Of a DNA stretch of 64,000 bases, positions 10,815 through 22,301 are shown one piece after another. How positions within the stretch are numbered: position 1 is the stretch's first letter; each line of letters begins with the position of its first letter. A program made the position numbers and the translations under genes. Below the pieces are notes generated by a model that saw only the letters and a program-made list of their open reading frames with translations, ran no database searches and was not told the origin of the DNA. This stretch comes from Camellia lanceoleosa (lineage: Eukaryota > Streptophyta > Magnoliopsida > Ericales > Theaceae), in assembly GCA_025200525.1 (NCBI GenBank), contig CM045760.1:43667932-43731931 (forward strand). Reading direction: 5' to 3'.

Positions 10815-13516
10815 GGGTAAATTATACTTTGCATTTCTTGCATTTTGTATTAGATTTTATTTTGATCCCTATACACGAAATTTTGGCAGTTAATTCCTAT
10901 ACTTCTAATCAAATTTCACTTTAATCCCTAACTGTAGCGATCCCGATTTTGACCTAAAAGCAAAAATGCAAAATGCATTCGAAATTGCTTACGGGAAAGT
11001 GTATTTCAAGTTCGAGTGGACCATGTTATATCAGTCCATAAGGGGAGATTTCAGATCACTTTTTCAATTCTCTCTCTCTCTCTAAAACTCTCCAAAATTT
11101 CCAGATCTAGAGCTTCTTTCCCTAAAAGTCATCTTCTCTCTTTGATTCCTTCAAATCCGTTGGAAGTTAGACCGAAGTTCTTCATCAAAGTTGTGTAACT
11201 TCTTGAAAGCTTCGTTGTGTGCGGTGGAGATCGAGTTTCGACACCGTAAATTTTGAGGTTTCATCTCATTTCTTCTTCAAAACTTGAGGTAAGGATTTTC
11301 TTAGAGTTATATATATATATATATTTTTGCAAGATCTATATGATTTTCGAAATCATCTTTCGATAGCTTTAAAAAATGATTGTTGATTCAAGAAGTTGAA
11401 CAATTTTGAAAGTGGGTTTGTCTCTCGTTTTTTTAAAATGATCTTATGGGTTTTGATTTTCGTTGATTGAAGAAAATATAATTTTGGAAAGTTTTCTTTC
11501 AAAAGATTTGAGTCGTATAGTTTTGGTGAGAAAACCTAGAATTTGGAAAAAAAATTTAGAGACTGAAAATCCGTGAATGATATTATTATATTTATTTTGT
11601 GCATCAAAATAAATTGATGTTTGAAAATTTTCTTATTTATATTTATATAAATGATGAATTTTAGGGATTATGAGAATTATTGTTCATTTTGGAAATTATT
11701 GTTCAAAACGTTAAAATAGTCTTGAAATGACTAATTGTTGAGCATACTTAAGAAGAGAGAATTGTGTTATTCCTTGGATGGTGAATTGGAATAACAGTAT
11801 TTATATTCATCTTGTGTTATTGGCATATCAATTTATTTGATTACATTAAACTTTGAAAGTTGATTTGAAAACTTGCATTTGAGAAAAGAATGTAGAGAAA
11901 TAAGTTTTCATGGAATGGTTTTGGGGTAAATACGTTGGTAAGTCTTGATAGGTGGTGTAGATGGTATTGAATAAGTTAGACTGAGAGTCCGGGGTGAAAA
12001 ACCGAAAACCCGCGCGGATAGGTGTTGAGCCTTCCAGTTAATACCGGTAAAAATGACAAATTTGTAGTACTTGTATAGTCTACTTGCAGACACCAACTTA
12101 GAGATTACCAGAGTCATATTTACCGCTTTTGAAATGAATTGTTAAGTTTTGAAGAAATGAAATTGGATGACATCATTAAGCATGATGGTTTTCAAAGATA
12201 AATATGTGATTTTCTTTCAAAAGGGCATAGCATGGCATATGCATTTCATCTCTTAAGGATTGTATAAAATGTATATACTTTGTTAAGGATTTCCTACTGG
12301 GTTTTATGCTCACCCTACGAGATTTTTGTGCAAGAAAAGATGTGGTGATGCCGCCTAACTAAAGGTGAGGAAATGTGTATTGAGAGTACGAGACGCTCAT
12401 TTTGCTGTGACTCTGTATGTAAGCCAAGGGCTGTATGTGTGTAGCTTTGAATAACTGTTTTGTGTAACCAGGCTCAAGCTTTGGAAACTTGTAAACCCTT
12501 TGGAGTATTTATTTGTTTATTTACTTGTTGTTGGATTAATGTGTTGTTGCATGAAGAACTATTGTATCATGTAATGTAAGTTTGGAGATTTATATTCAGT
12601 TTTCCTTGAAAGAATCATGATTGTTATATTATTATTTGGGCTAGAAATTTGGGGCGTTACACTAACCATGAAATTTTGACAGTCAATTCCTATACTTCTA
12701 ATCAAATTTCACTTTGATCCCTTTAATGAAATTTTGACAGTCAATTCCTATACTTCTGATCAAATTTCAATTTGATCCCTACATATAAAATCATGGCAGT
12801 TAACCTTCTAGACTTCTGATCAAGTGTCAATATCATCCTTTTATTATTCTACTGTAGAATTTATCGAAAGTCAGTAATGTAACAAGGATATGACTATAAA
12901 ATGACGACAAAAGAGTAAAATAATCACCCAAATTTTTCGTCTATACACATTTCATCCCAAAATTTACCTTGAATTTTGACTGTATTCAATTAAAACAAAA
13001 CGCAGATTATGAATGATTAAAGAGAAGAACTAGGATTTCATAAAAATTGAAATCACAAAATTCTATTTTTCACAGTAGTATAGTCTTTTGTCCATTTCTC
13101 TTCGATTTCTCAGTTGCCTTTTTTTTTTATTTCAAAGCTCTATTTTCTTATCTATTTGTCCCAATTTTTAGAATATGAACATATATATATATATATTGTT
13201 ATATAACTGTCAGATGCGTATCATGTGAGACAAAGTGTATATTGGTGAGAAATAGGGATGATTTTTCTCTTTTGCTCTTATTTTGTAATTAAATGCTTGT
13301 TACATGACTGGATTCTGTTAAAGACTTAAACAATGGAGTTACAAAAGGGGAAAATTGACACTTAACTAAAGTATAGAGGTTGATTGTCATGATTTTATGT
13401 GTAGAGACCAAAGTGAGATTTGACCAAAAATGTAAGGGGTTGACTGTCACGATTTTATGTGTAGGAATCAAAGTGAAATTTGGTGCAAAGTGTGGGAGTG
13501 TAAAGTATAATTTACC
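10815..13516. mobile_element. Mutator-like element with long TIRs, split by a solo LTR
   Basis: The left end GGGTAAATTATACTTTGCA and right end, read inward, GGTAAATTATACTTTACA are inverted repeats. Similarity continues inward for roughly 300 bp or more: 10815-10932 plus 12667-12960, against 13200-13516. The arms hold ~50 bp tandem subunits containing CAGTCAATTCCTATACTTCT. Flanking 9-mers ATCTTCTTT (10806) and ATATTCTTT (13517) agree at 8 of 9 positions, a Mutator-type target duplication. Without the solo LTR it is about 970 bp with no transposase, so it is non-autonomous. Confidence 0.8.
10933..12661 (+). repeat. solo LTR, gypsy type
   Basis: A 1729 bp sequence starts TGTAGCGATCCCG and ends GGGGCGTTACA, flanked by a perfect 5 bp duplication CTAAC (10928-10932 and 12662-12666). 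No primer site, coding region or second LTR is attached, so it is a solo LTR left by LTR-LTR recombination. It shares blocks with the LTRs at 15111, 34256 and 40044, for example the CTACTGGG..TGCTCACC segment near 12294 and a CGCGCGG segment near 12012. They are one broad LTR family. A (CT)n tract lies near 11068. Confidence 0.88.
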
Positions 13517-13677
13517 ATATTCTTTTCTACCATATCATCCATCGCATAGAATATTTGAACGAAATTACAAATTATAATTTTAAAAAATCCTACTTTTTTT
13601 TTTAATTTCAAATAAGCTTAAAAAATTAAATATATTATAATTAAAAATTACAATCAAATACCATTGAGTTATGCTAG

Positions 13678-13816
13678 GGACTCCAAATAAATTACTAAAT
13701 TTTTTAGCAAACCTTTCACATGGATGTGGGGTCCACACACATGTGATTTGTGTGGGTCCTATACGTATACCTATGTGAGAGGTTTGGTAAAAAATTTAAT
13801 AATTTATTTGCGGTCC
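13678..13816. mobile_element. 139 bp fold-back MITE-like element
   Basis: The arms GGACTCCAAATAAATTACTA and, inverted, GGACCGCAAATAAATTATTA continue as inverted repeats for about 45 bp each around a short GT-rich loop. The hairpin is non-coding. No convincing target duplication was found. Confidence 0.6.
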
Positions 13817-14496
13817 ATAGAATTTTCCAATACAATTCGTGACTGTCCTTCAATAACTTTTGACATTAAATTCTTACATAACTCAAAAAATAATAAATAC
13901 GATGAACAGATTACAAATAACATCAGATAAGCACATGAACACATAATACATCGAACTTATGTGATAATTTTAGGCAATTCTCGTATTTTGCTGATAATTT
14001 TTGAGACAATTGTAATTCGATGGAGTAATTTTCGATATCTAATCGATTTAAATTTTGATATGCATACTATTCTTTAAAAGTCTTATAAAATAAATAGTTT
14101 AAATTATAAAAAAAAAAAAAAAGATTCAAAACGAGTTAAATTTCCTAACTGAAAAGAATTCGGTCCCTCTAACCTAAAGATAATCACTTTCTCTACAAAA
14201 GACCTTCCTATCAGTAAGTTTGCACAAGTCAAAAAGATGTTACTTGCAAGGCATTGACAAGGCCATCCAATGCTCTTAAACCAACTTGATTATATATATA
14301 ATTAATGAGAATGATTAATCTACATAATGAAGTTTTTTTTTTTCAAAAAAATATATATATATACATACACAATGAATGCTGAACAATTCAAATGACGTTT
14401 GGACATCACCTCACCAGGTACAAAGAACTTGGGGTTGATCCATCAAACTTAAAAATACCTAGCTCCAACCCCCCCCCCCCCCCCCAAAAAAAAATA
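13817..14496. other. AT-rich spacer with a 17-base C run
   Basis: No gene is supported. A homopolymer of 17 cytosines lies at 14469-14485, directly followed by an A run. Such tracts are unstable in replication and sequencing. Confidence 0.5.
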
Positions 14497-14862
14497 TATA
14501 AAAAAAATTCTTAAAATATGAGTCTTATAATAAAATAATTTTTAAATTTTATCAGTTTAAATCTTAATGTTTTGATTTATTTTCAAACTAAATCACCTGT
14601 CTATTTTCGTTAAATAAAATTGCGAACAAGTAGTATTTTAGTCATTAAACTAAGTGTATCAAAAATGTATAAAAGTTGTCTAAAATATTCTTTTTCATTG
14701 AGTTTAATGACTAAAATATTAATTTTTTTATCGGTTTTACTTAATGAATATAGACAAATAATTTAGATTGCAAACAATCAAATATTAAGATTTAAATTGA
14801 TAAAATTAAAAAAATAAGATTTATCTTATTATAAAAATCAAATCTAGAGATTTTTTTTAAAT
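14497..14862. mobile_element. ~365 bp AT-rich inverted repeat, MITE-like
   Basis: Two arms of about 100 bp are inverted repeats. The left arm has TATCAGTTTAAATCTTAATG near 14551, and the right arm has the reverse complement ATTAAGATTTAAATTGATAA near 14784. The loop includes GTCATTAAACT and AGTTTAATGAC, a second inner inverted pair. The ends are not sharply defined. Its structure is typical of a degraded fold-back MITE. Confidence 0.55.
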
Positions 14863-15110
14863 AAATTTCTCAAAAAAGAAAATTTATTGATGTCCAATTG
14901 ATAAAATCAATAAGACACAATCCTGTCCCAAAAAAGGAGATTTTTTTTCAATGGGCTTAACTGGATCATATTGTTGGATTTTAGTAAATCTACCATTGGT
15001 TTTAACTCGATAATCTAAATAATTTATTTTATATGGTTTTTCAATAAGATAACATATACAAAATTAAATGGACAAATAATGATAGTTATATAATTAAATC
15101 ACATTTATCT
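14863..15110. other. AT-rich spacer
   Basis: No gene or repeat recognised. It ends in TATCT, the probable left target duplication of the LTR that follows. Confidence 0.3.
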
Positions 15111-15311
15111 TGTAACGTCCCCAAAATTATACAATAAATACAATTCATGAGCAGAAAGATAATAGAAATAATATGCTTTCATTCATCGAGGTTCGTACAC
15201 AAAAGATAACACATTCGATATACATTCACAAACTGTTCATCCTGAATCTACAGCATGCGTTACAATGATAAGAGAACTGAAAACTAAACAGGTAATCATA
15301 TGCCTTATAGA

Positions 15312-18157
15312 TTACTCAAAAAATTGAAATCCTTGAAGCAGATACTCAGAATATGGAATAAGGAGGTGTATGGTAATGTGTCACTTAAATTGAAAGCTGC
15401 AGAAGAGGAGCGCATAATCTTGATCTTAAGGTTGAAACCAGAGACCTTAATCAGTCTAAGGCAGTTAGAAGAAGGGTAGTTAGAGAGGAGGTTTGGAGGT
15501 TGAATAGGATGGTTGAATGGATGTGGTTACAAAACTCAAGGTTGAGCTAGACATTGAAGGGGGATAGAAATACCAGATTCTTCCATGTGATGGCCAGGAG
15601 CAGACAAAGCAGAAATGAGTTAGCATTCATTATAGTAGGGGATTCAGTGGTGGAGGAACCTTATAGTGTGAGGAGAGAAGTATTTGAGCATTTTAGGAAA
15701 CATTATGCAGAGGAGTGGGTGGGTACGCCTAAGTTAGGTGGCATGTTCAAATCAGTCCACAACAGTCCTCAGGTTGAAATGCTTGAAGCAGAGTTTTCAG
15801 AGGAAGAGATTAAGGCAGCTGTGAAGAATTGTGATGGTAATAAGGCTCCTAGGCCTGATGGGTTCAACATGCTATGTTTTCAAAAATTCTGAAAGGTGAT
15901 GAAAGGGGATGTGATTAATTTTATGAAGGATTTCCATAGAAATGGTAGATTGGTGAAGGGATTGAATAACTCTTTTATTACTCTGGTTCCTAAAAAGGAG
16001 AACCCTATGGGATTATCTGACTATAGGCTTATTAGCCTTGTTGGTTCAGTGTATAAAATTTTAACCAAGGTACTGTCAATAAGGATAAAAGCAATGCTTC
16101 CTAGTGTTATCAGTGAAACCCAATCAGCTTTTCTCGGGGGGAGAAATATCCTTGATGGTGTACTTATTGCAAATGAAGTGGTGGATGGGTGAAAGAAGTC
16201 TAAGAAAAAGGGTGTGATAATTAAACTTGACTTTGAGAAGGCTTATGACTCAGTAAATTGAGGATTTCTGCACTCAATGCTTCTGAATTTTGGGTTTGGT
16301 TTAAGATGGTCAGAATGGATTATGGAGTGTGTCACCACAGCTCGTGTTTCTGTCCTTGTCAATGGTTCTCCTACTAATGAGTTTTGTCCACAGAGGGGTC
16401 TTAGACAAGGAGATCCATTGTCTCCATTCTTATTTAACTTGGTGGCTAAGGGTTTGAATGTGTTATTAAATAGGGCATACCAGTTGGGTATTATTAAATG
16501 GGTGAAAATAGGGGTTGGGGGTATGGTGTTGTCTCATTTGTAATTTGCTGATGATTCCTTACTATTGTGTGAAGCTGAAGAGGAGGTTAGAAACCTAAAG
16601 AGGATATTAAGGAGCTTTGAGATTATGTCTAGATTGAGAATTAATTACCATAAAAGTCAGGTTTGTGAAGTGGGTGTTGCTGATGGTTATTTGGTCAAAT
16701 TTGCTGATATACTAAACTGTAAGACCAAGAAGTTGCCTGTGCAGTATTTACGGCTGCCCTTAGGGGCTAATCCCAGTTGTAAAGCAACATGGAAACCAGT
16801 GGTGGAGAAAGTGAGAAGCAGATTAGCTAGCTGGAAAAGGAAACTTTTATCCCATGCTAGTAGACTCACTTTAATTAAATATGTTCTTACATCTTTGCCG
16901 GTGTTTTATATGTCTTTGTTTAAAATGCCGGATGGGGTAGCTAGAATATTAGAGAGATTGCAAGCCTCATTTCTCTGGGGAGGATCAGAAGTAAGAAGAA
17001 ATGTGCATATGGTCAAATGAGAGGAACTGACTAAAAGCTTGGAACAAAGGGGTTTGGGGCTGAGAAGAGTGAAGGTGGTAAATTCTTGTTTACTAATCAA
17101 ATGGTGGTGGAGATTTGGGTATGAAAAGGAAGCATTGTGGAGAAGAGTTATTTGTAGTAAATATAAAGTGGACTTCAGGGATTGGATTCATTCCACTTCT
17201 ACCACTAGTAGTATGTCTAGTGTATGAAAAGGTATAATTACCATCGCAGAGTCAAACAACACCCTCTTGGAGTATTACATGAATAACTTTCAGCTTAAGA
17301 TTGGGGATGGGAATAATGTTAGATTCTGGGTGGACAAATGATGGAATAGGACAAGTCTTAGAGAGGAATTTCCGGGTCTGTATGGTTTGGTGGTGAATAA
17401 AGAGGAATCACTTAGATCAATGCATGACCAAAAGGTTGCTGAAGGAAATTGGGTGTGTCAGTTCAGAAAAAGGTTGTATGAGTGGGAGGTTAGTGAGGTT
17501 TTCAAACTTAGAAACTTCCTTGCAGCAGCACCAAGTCCTGTACCAGATCAAACAGATTGTCCAGTGTGGAATGTGACATCCTCTGGGGTGTTCTCTGTCT
17601 GCTCTGCTTATACAGGTTTGTTGGCTTCAGCAGGCCCTTTGTTAAGGTCTACTAAATTAGTGTGGATTCATTACATGCCACCAAAAGTTCAATTCTTTAC
17701 TTGGCTAGCTTGGCGAAATAGAATTAAGACTACAGTTTACTTACAAAGAATTGGTATCCTTCACAGTTCTGCTTCAACTTTGTGTGTCTTCTGTAATGCT
17801 GACTTCGAAACTGTGAATCATGTGTTGGTTTCCTGCCCATTCGTTTGGAAGGTGTGGTCTACAATGCTATTTTGGTGGGATGTTGTGGGGGCTTTACCTG
17901 AATCTGTCGAAGGAATTCTATTATGGTGGGAAGGACAATGTTTTAGGAGTCAAGAAAGGAAGATTTGGAGAGGAGTGCCTCTGGTTGTGCTGTGGTCTCT
18001 CTGGCAACACAAGAATGCTATAGTGTTTAATGCATCTGCTCCAAACTTGGCAGAGCTGTGTGAAATGATTAAGGTGAGAATTGCATTATGGCTGAAACCA
18101 AGGTATTCTAAACACCACTTTTCAGTGCAGGATTTCTGGTTAATCTTAGGCAAGTGA
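15312..18157 (+). pseudogene. LINE ORF2 fragment: reverse transcriptase and zinc-binding C-terminus
   Basis: After one frameshift near 15415, a single frame runs from about 15422 to the stop at 18155. RT landmarks in order are TPKLGG..AEFSEEEIKAAV, DGNKAPRPDGFN near 15833, NSFITLVPKKENP, LISLVGSVYKILTKVLS, LDFEKAYDSVN near 16226, GLRQGDPLSPFLF near 16398 and the catalytic FADDSLLL near 16544. The C-terminal zf-RVT region has CVFCNADFETVNHVLVSCPF near 17782. Eight in-frame stops interrupt it (15548, 15890, 16190, 16259, 16541, 17018, 17225, 17339). Seven fall where the family has Trp and one where Gln is expected. It would copy LINE RNA at a nicked target; this copy is dead. Confidence 0.92.
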
Positions 18158-18445
18158 GATGTTGCATTAGAGGGAGGAGTATGTAACTCTTTTTGTCTAG
18201 TTCTATCTTGCTGCTGTGCTTGTCTCTTTCTTTTTCTTTTTGGTTTGTATCTCTCCAACCATAAGGTGGCTCTGCCTTGTTGCTGTGTCTTTTTTCTTCC
18301 TCTTCTATTGGTTCTGTCTTGTTGTTGTGTTTATCTTCTTCCTCATGTTGCTGTGTTGCTTTCTTCCTCTTCTTTTGCTTCATTGGACTTTGTTGATGTT
18401 TTCCTTGGTATCTTCTCTGTTTGTTGATCATTAATAAAGGTTTCT

Positions 18446-18491
18446 TTGGCTGTTTCCAAAAAAAAAAAAAAAAAAAAGAAAAAAAAAGAAA
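18446..18491 (+). other. LINE 3' end and poly(A) tail
   Basis: TGTTTCC is followed by about 19 A and a further A-rich stretch with two G interruptions, ending at the right-hand target duplication. The 3' UTR before it (18180-18440) is rich in short TTGTTGCTGTGT-type direct repeats. Confidence 0.85.
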
Positions 18492-19917
18492 CATATACCC
18501 TATAGGCTTACATCTTTCCAAGTTATTGCTTGGTTACAATAAAATGAGCCTAACTCAATACAGTTAAAGCCCTTGGCTATACAAAAAAATACACAAATGA
18601 AAAAAACTCTTGCTCCCAAATGTCCCTCCAAACTATTGCCTTGATGGAGGCATATCACCAACACCTGAAAATAATTTTTCCCAAATAGGATGAGCTAAAG
18701 CCAAGTAGGAATAATCTAATACAGTATATGAGATTTAACAAAGACATAAGTACAATGTGCATATACAATGCCTGTGACAAAATATTCACATTTTATATAA
18801 TCATAAAGTACCAAGTTCATATCTTAATTCATTTTCCTTCGATTCATTTTAATTCATGAGCCAATTTTATTATCTTTCAACAATCCAACTAAAACTACAA
18901 CTCAGTGGTTTTCCAAGTAATACAATTACTACACAAGCACTTCAATCTACCAGTTTACGGAAATTTCGTCCGCGGGATCGGCACCCATGTATACGCGCGG
19001 TTTCAGGACTTTCACTCAGGACACTCAGGCTAACTTAATTTCAATAGAGTCCATCCCTTATCTCCTCCCAAATATGGAGTACATCCTCTTTCTCCTCCCA
19101 AACATCATACATATACAATGTATTTAAAATATAGTCATATTCAATGACATCCAACAATAGATTAGTTTTAATTTACCTAATCCTTATGCAATTTCTACAA
19201 CAATCATGGCTATCCTCCATCGATAGCCTAATACAGTTATTTCTAAACAGATATTCAATCTCAAGACAGATAATTTATTCAAAATTTCAAACGGTGAAAG
19301 GTAATATATATCTAACTCCACCATCTATTTCAATATTCAACCAATTTCATATTTACAACACCAATTTCATTTATTTATACAAAATAAATATTTAAATCAT
19401 TTTAGGGCAAACTCCATTTTTTTTTCCAAATATCAACCCAATGCCAAATTCAACCATTTTGTAACCATACCATCTTATATTTAACCTCATAACCATTTTC
19501 ACAACATACACTTAGAAACTCCTCTTTTGATTTTACAATTCAAACCCTAGGTTTGTCCATAATATACCCAAAGGCCACTATTGTTACACATTCATCAAAT
19601 AACTAAGTTAAAAACTATATAAAAGTGTAGAAATCCCACCCTAAAGCTTAGAAGACCAAAATAACGAAGGAGAAACTTCAAAGACATTGAAACCAACTTC
19701 TACTCAAATCAAAACGGAGCATGTGAGACACTCTACCTTTTTCTCAAAGGCCCTAAGGTAGAAATCCCAATGGATCTAGGTGAAATAGTAGAAAGAAGAT
19801 GAGTTTTAGAGAGAGAAACTCAAGATCTAACTTTTTGGAAAGTTTTAGAGAGAGAGAGAGAGAAAGGAATGAAAAAGTGATGAAAAATGCCATTTTCGCG
19901 ATCTGTTATATACGCAG

Positions 19918-20215
19918 TCCGCTCGAGCGTGGAAAGTGACGCTCGAGAGTCAGACACATAGTTCCGCTCGAGCACAGAATGCACACTTTCAGAAGTTTTG
20001 TAAATGAAGGACATCATTCGAGCTCAAGATTGGACACTCGAGCATCCACCCACTCGAGCGTAAGAAATGCCGCTCGAGCGTAGAATACACTCTTTCAGTA
20101 TTTGCAAAGACTGTAAAAATACTGAGAGTTTGCGAAGCCCGCTCGAACGCAAGAATAGCCGCTTGCGCTCGAGCAGAGGAGAAAAAATTGCAAAGCCTGC
20201 TCGAGCGGAGGAGGA
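19918..20215. repeat. CTCGAG palindrome array in the LTR
   Basis: About eight copies of CGCTCGAGCG or one-base variants (CACTCGAGCG, CGCTCGAACG, GCTCGAGAG) lie within 300 bp. Between them is a short imperfect hairpin, TTCAGTATTTGCA..TGTAAAAATACTGAGA (20093-20131). The same arrangement occurs in the LTRs at 23105, 30507, 34256 and 40044. Confidence 0.8.
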
Positions 20216-20393
20216 AAAATCTGAGCAACAAAGTTTTGGAAAAACAAGTAACAAACATGTTCCAAACACACAACTACAATCCAATAACCAAATTTAAGGG
20301 GGATTAAGGGGAAAAATGACAATGAATGACATTCAGAAACTATAAGCCCGAGTTCGGAATGCAATAAGAGTCAGGTCAAAACCGGAATTGCCA

Positions 20394-20727
20394 TATATCT
20401 TTTAAAAAATCATTATCAAAATCATTTCTACTGTGTATTTTATTAATAATAAATTCCATATACGATTAAATTCGATTTTTTACATGAATATTCTGTTTAG
20501 GAATCAAAAGTTTGGTATCTAAGACCTTTATATAAAGTCAAGCTTATCAATTTCTTAGTCATTTAAACACTCACACATATTCATAGATATATAATCAATT
20601 TGCTATTTTATTATGAATTTTATAATAAAATATTTTCATTTTTAAACTTAATATAAGGGGTGACTTTTATGTAGGTTCTTGCTACTATTTCATGGTAAAT
20701 TTCATTACATTTTGTTTTGTAAAACAG
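20394..20727. other. AT-rich spacer
   Basis: No gene recognised. AT-rich DNA leads into a pyrimidine-rich stretch that resembles an intron end before 20728. Confidence 0.3.
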
Positions 20728-20840
20728 CCAAGGAAGCATCAACTTCTTCTTCTTCTGAGGTTAACTTTCAGATTTCAGCCAATTGTGTCATACCGTTTGA
20801 CTTTGTTCCATTTGAGCATGAAGTCGAATCAGTCATCTAA
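20728..20840 (+). pseudogene. exon-like fragment, unknown protein C-terminus
   Basis: A good acceptor (TTTTGTAAAACAG) is followed by an open 37-codon stretch ending TAA at 20838. It reads AKEASTSSSSEVNF, then ANCVIPFDFVPFEHEVESVI. Base composition and codon content are gene-like compared with its AT-rich surroundings. I do not recognise the protein. It may be the terminal exon of a decayed or captured host gene; no upstream exon was identified. Confidence 0.3.
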
Positions 20841-20884
20841 GGTTTAGCAAGGCAAAATTAGGAGTATAAAAAAAAAATTAGGAT

Positions 20885-21241
20885 CACTATCAATAGGTCA
20901 TAATAGTTAAAATTAATTCCCTTCAAGTGTTATTAAAAATAAGTTTTAGTAAAATCGTTGTTAAAAATATTTTTTTGTGATGATTTTTTTCATATGTTAC
21001 TAAATATTGACAGTTAGTCACTTTTTTTGTCATAGTTTTTATAAATTATTTCTAAAACTTACAATTAGTGAACCTTTTCTGTGACAAAATATTCAAACTA
21101 TCGTTGAAAGTTAAAAATTAGAGACATTTTTTGTGACGTTTTTTTTTTAAACTATCACTAAAATTTATAATTAGTAACTTTTTTGTGACAATTTTTAAAT
21201 TGTCGTTGAAAATTAATAATTAGTGAGAGTTTTTAATAGTG
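20885..21241. mobile_element. CACTA-like terminal remnant
   Basis: The sequence begins CACTATCAATAGG and ends TTTTTAATAGTG (CACTATTAAAAA inverted). It holds four or five degenerate copies of a TTTTTTGTGAC..TTAAACTATCGTTG unit, in the manner of CACTA subterminal repeats. The inner arms are not symmetric and no 3 bp duplication matches (GAT and TTT), so it is probably a deletion derivative or remnant. Confidence 0.4.
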
Positions 21242-21887
21242 TTTGATGAAAAATGCCATTAAATATCATAGAATTTATTGTACAATAAATTCATCTATTA
21301 GGACTTACACGTAAATCTCTCTAAAAAATATTGGATTGGAAATAATTGATTTATTATATTTTTATTTTTAGTTTTTTTTTTTTTTACAACTTTATCCATA
21401 TGAAATGAAAAAAAAAATATTGGAAAAATTACTTGTCAGTTGTACTACCAAGAAATTATTACAGATTCATGAACAATTTATAATTTTAATTATTAATATG
21501 TATAAACTTATTTTAAATTTTTTTTAAAAAAAATATACCCTCATAGACATCTCTTAACTTGATTCCAAACCTAAATAAAAAGAATTGTGTCATGTAATCT
21601 ATCTATCACTACGTAAAAATTCTCATTAGCAATTTTAGAATATAGGAACAAGAGCATATAAAATTTTAAAATTAATAGATACTATGATAAGAAGAAAAGT
21701 TAATATAGCATTTTTAAAAGAAATTAAGTGAATAGGTGAAAAAATTACATAAATTAAAAAAAATACTATGTATAAAATTCAAAGAAAATTATTAAAAAAA
21801 AAAATGCAAGATGTGAATTTTGTAACAAAATAAACTTTACGGTTCAAAAATGATAATGATATGATAATGATGTGACATGTCACACAG
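21242..21887. other. AT-rich spacer
   Basis: Long A and T runs; no gene or element supported. Confidence 0.3.
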
Positions 21888-22215
21888 TTATTTCATTCTG
21901 AAGACGGTTCAGAAATTGATTCATTTCTGTTGATTTCAAGTCTTGATGGTTCAGAAAACTTGCAATCTGTTGAAGGAATGACTTTTCAGGAAGCCTTTCA
22001 CTTGATGATGGATGCTGTCAAACCCATTAAGGTGCCTTATTTTTACTTTATAATTAGTGCTTTGAAATGTTTTGAATTTCCAGACGGATTTGGGGATGCT
22101 GTTAGCACAGCCAAAGCATAAAAAACGGTGCCGTTTTGACGTATGCACAGTATTTAAAAATATTTTTTGTCTGGAAAGTTATGAGCACGGGACCTCCTCA
22201 GTAGTGGCCCACTAT
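21888..22215 (+). pseudogene. two exon-like pieces of an unknown gene
   Basis: After a TCACACAG acceptor, 21888-22031 reads open as HSEDGSEIDSFLLISSL, then DGSENLQSVEGM and FQEAFHLMMDAVKPIK. It ends in AAG|GTGCC, a possible donor. A 52 bp candidate intron ends TTTCCAG at 22083. The next frame then continues TDLGMLLAQPKHKKRC to a stop near 22213. Without splicing the frame instead runs to 22121. I do not recognise the product. The acidic, serine-rich first piece and basic second piece look like real protein, but no further exons lie nearby. Confidence 0.3.
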
Positions 22216-22301
22216 TAAACCGCTACACTATCAAGCTTTCTACTAAGGTATATGCATCTTATTTATTATCTTTATTGAAGTATAATTATAAATAGGAAAA
22301 T

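Larger units (their letters stand above)
15311..18491 (+). mobile_element. 5'-truncated plant L1-type LINE
   Basis: It encodes the reverse transcriptase and C-terminal part of L1 ORF2, followed by a 3' UTR, an AATAAA-like signal (TTAATAAAGG near 18430) and a poly(A) tail. The flanking duplication CATATGCCTTATAG (15297-15310) and CATATACCCTATAG (18492-18505) agrees at 12 of 14 positions. ORF1 and the ORF2 endonuclease are missing: this is the usual 5' truncation of target-primed reverse transcription. The host sequence is the gypsy LTR 15111-20393. Confidence 0.92.
15111..20393 (-). repeat. minus-strand gypsy LTR, interrupted by a LINE
   Basis: Read on the minus strand, the LTR starts TGGCAATTCCGGTTTTGACC (20393 downward). 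It runs through a CTCGAG palindrome array (19920-20215), a short TATA/CT-rich region, and the block with CGCGCGG and GCTCATCC..., and ends GGGGACGTTACA at 15111. Removing the LINE (15311-18491) and one copy of its duplication leaves about 2.1 kb. Flanks TATCT (15106) and TATAT (20394) agree at 4 of 5, consistent with a decayed target duplication and a solo LTR. It shares blocks with the LTRs at 10933, 34256 and 40044. Confidence 0.75.

Noticed and set aside
14469..14485. C17 run as a functional element
   Set aside because: It is a homopolymer next to poly-A. Slippage or a sequencing effect is the simpler reading.
18108..18521. Minus-strand ORFs rich in KERKR and HSNK repeats
   Set aside because: They are antisense to the LINE 3' UTR and its poly(A) tail.
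20885..21241. A complete small CACTA element
   Set aside because: The ends look like CACTA termini but the flanking trinucleotides differ (GAT and TTT) and the inner arms are not symmetric. I list it only as a remnant.
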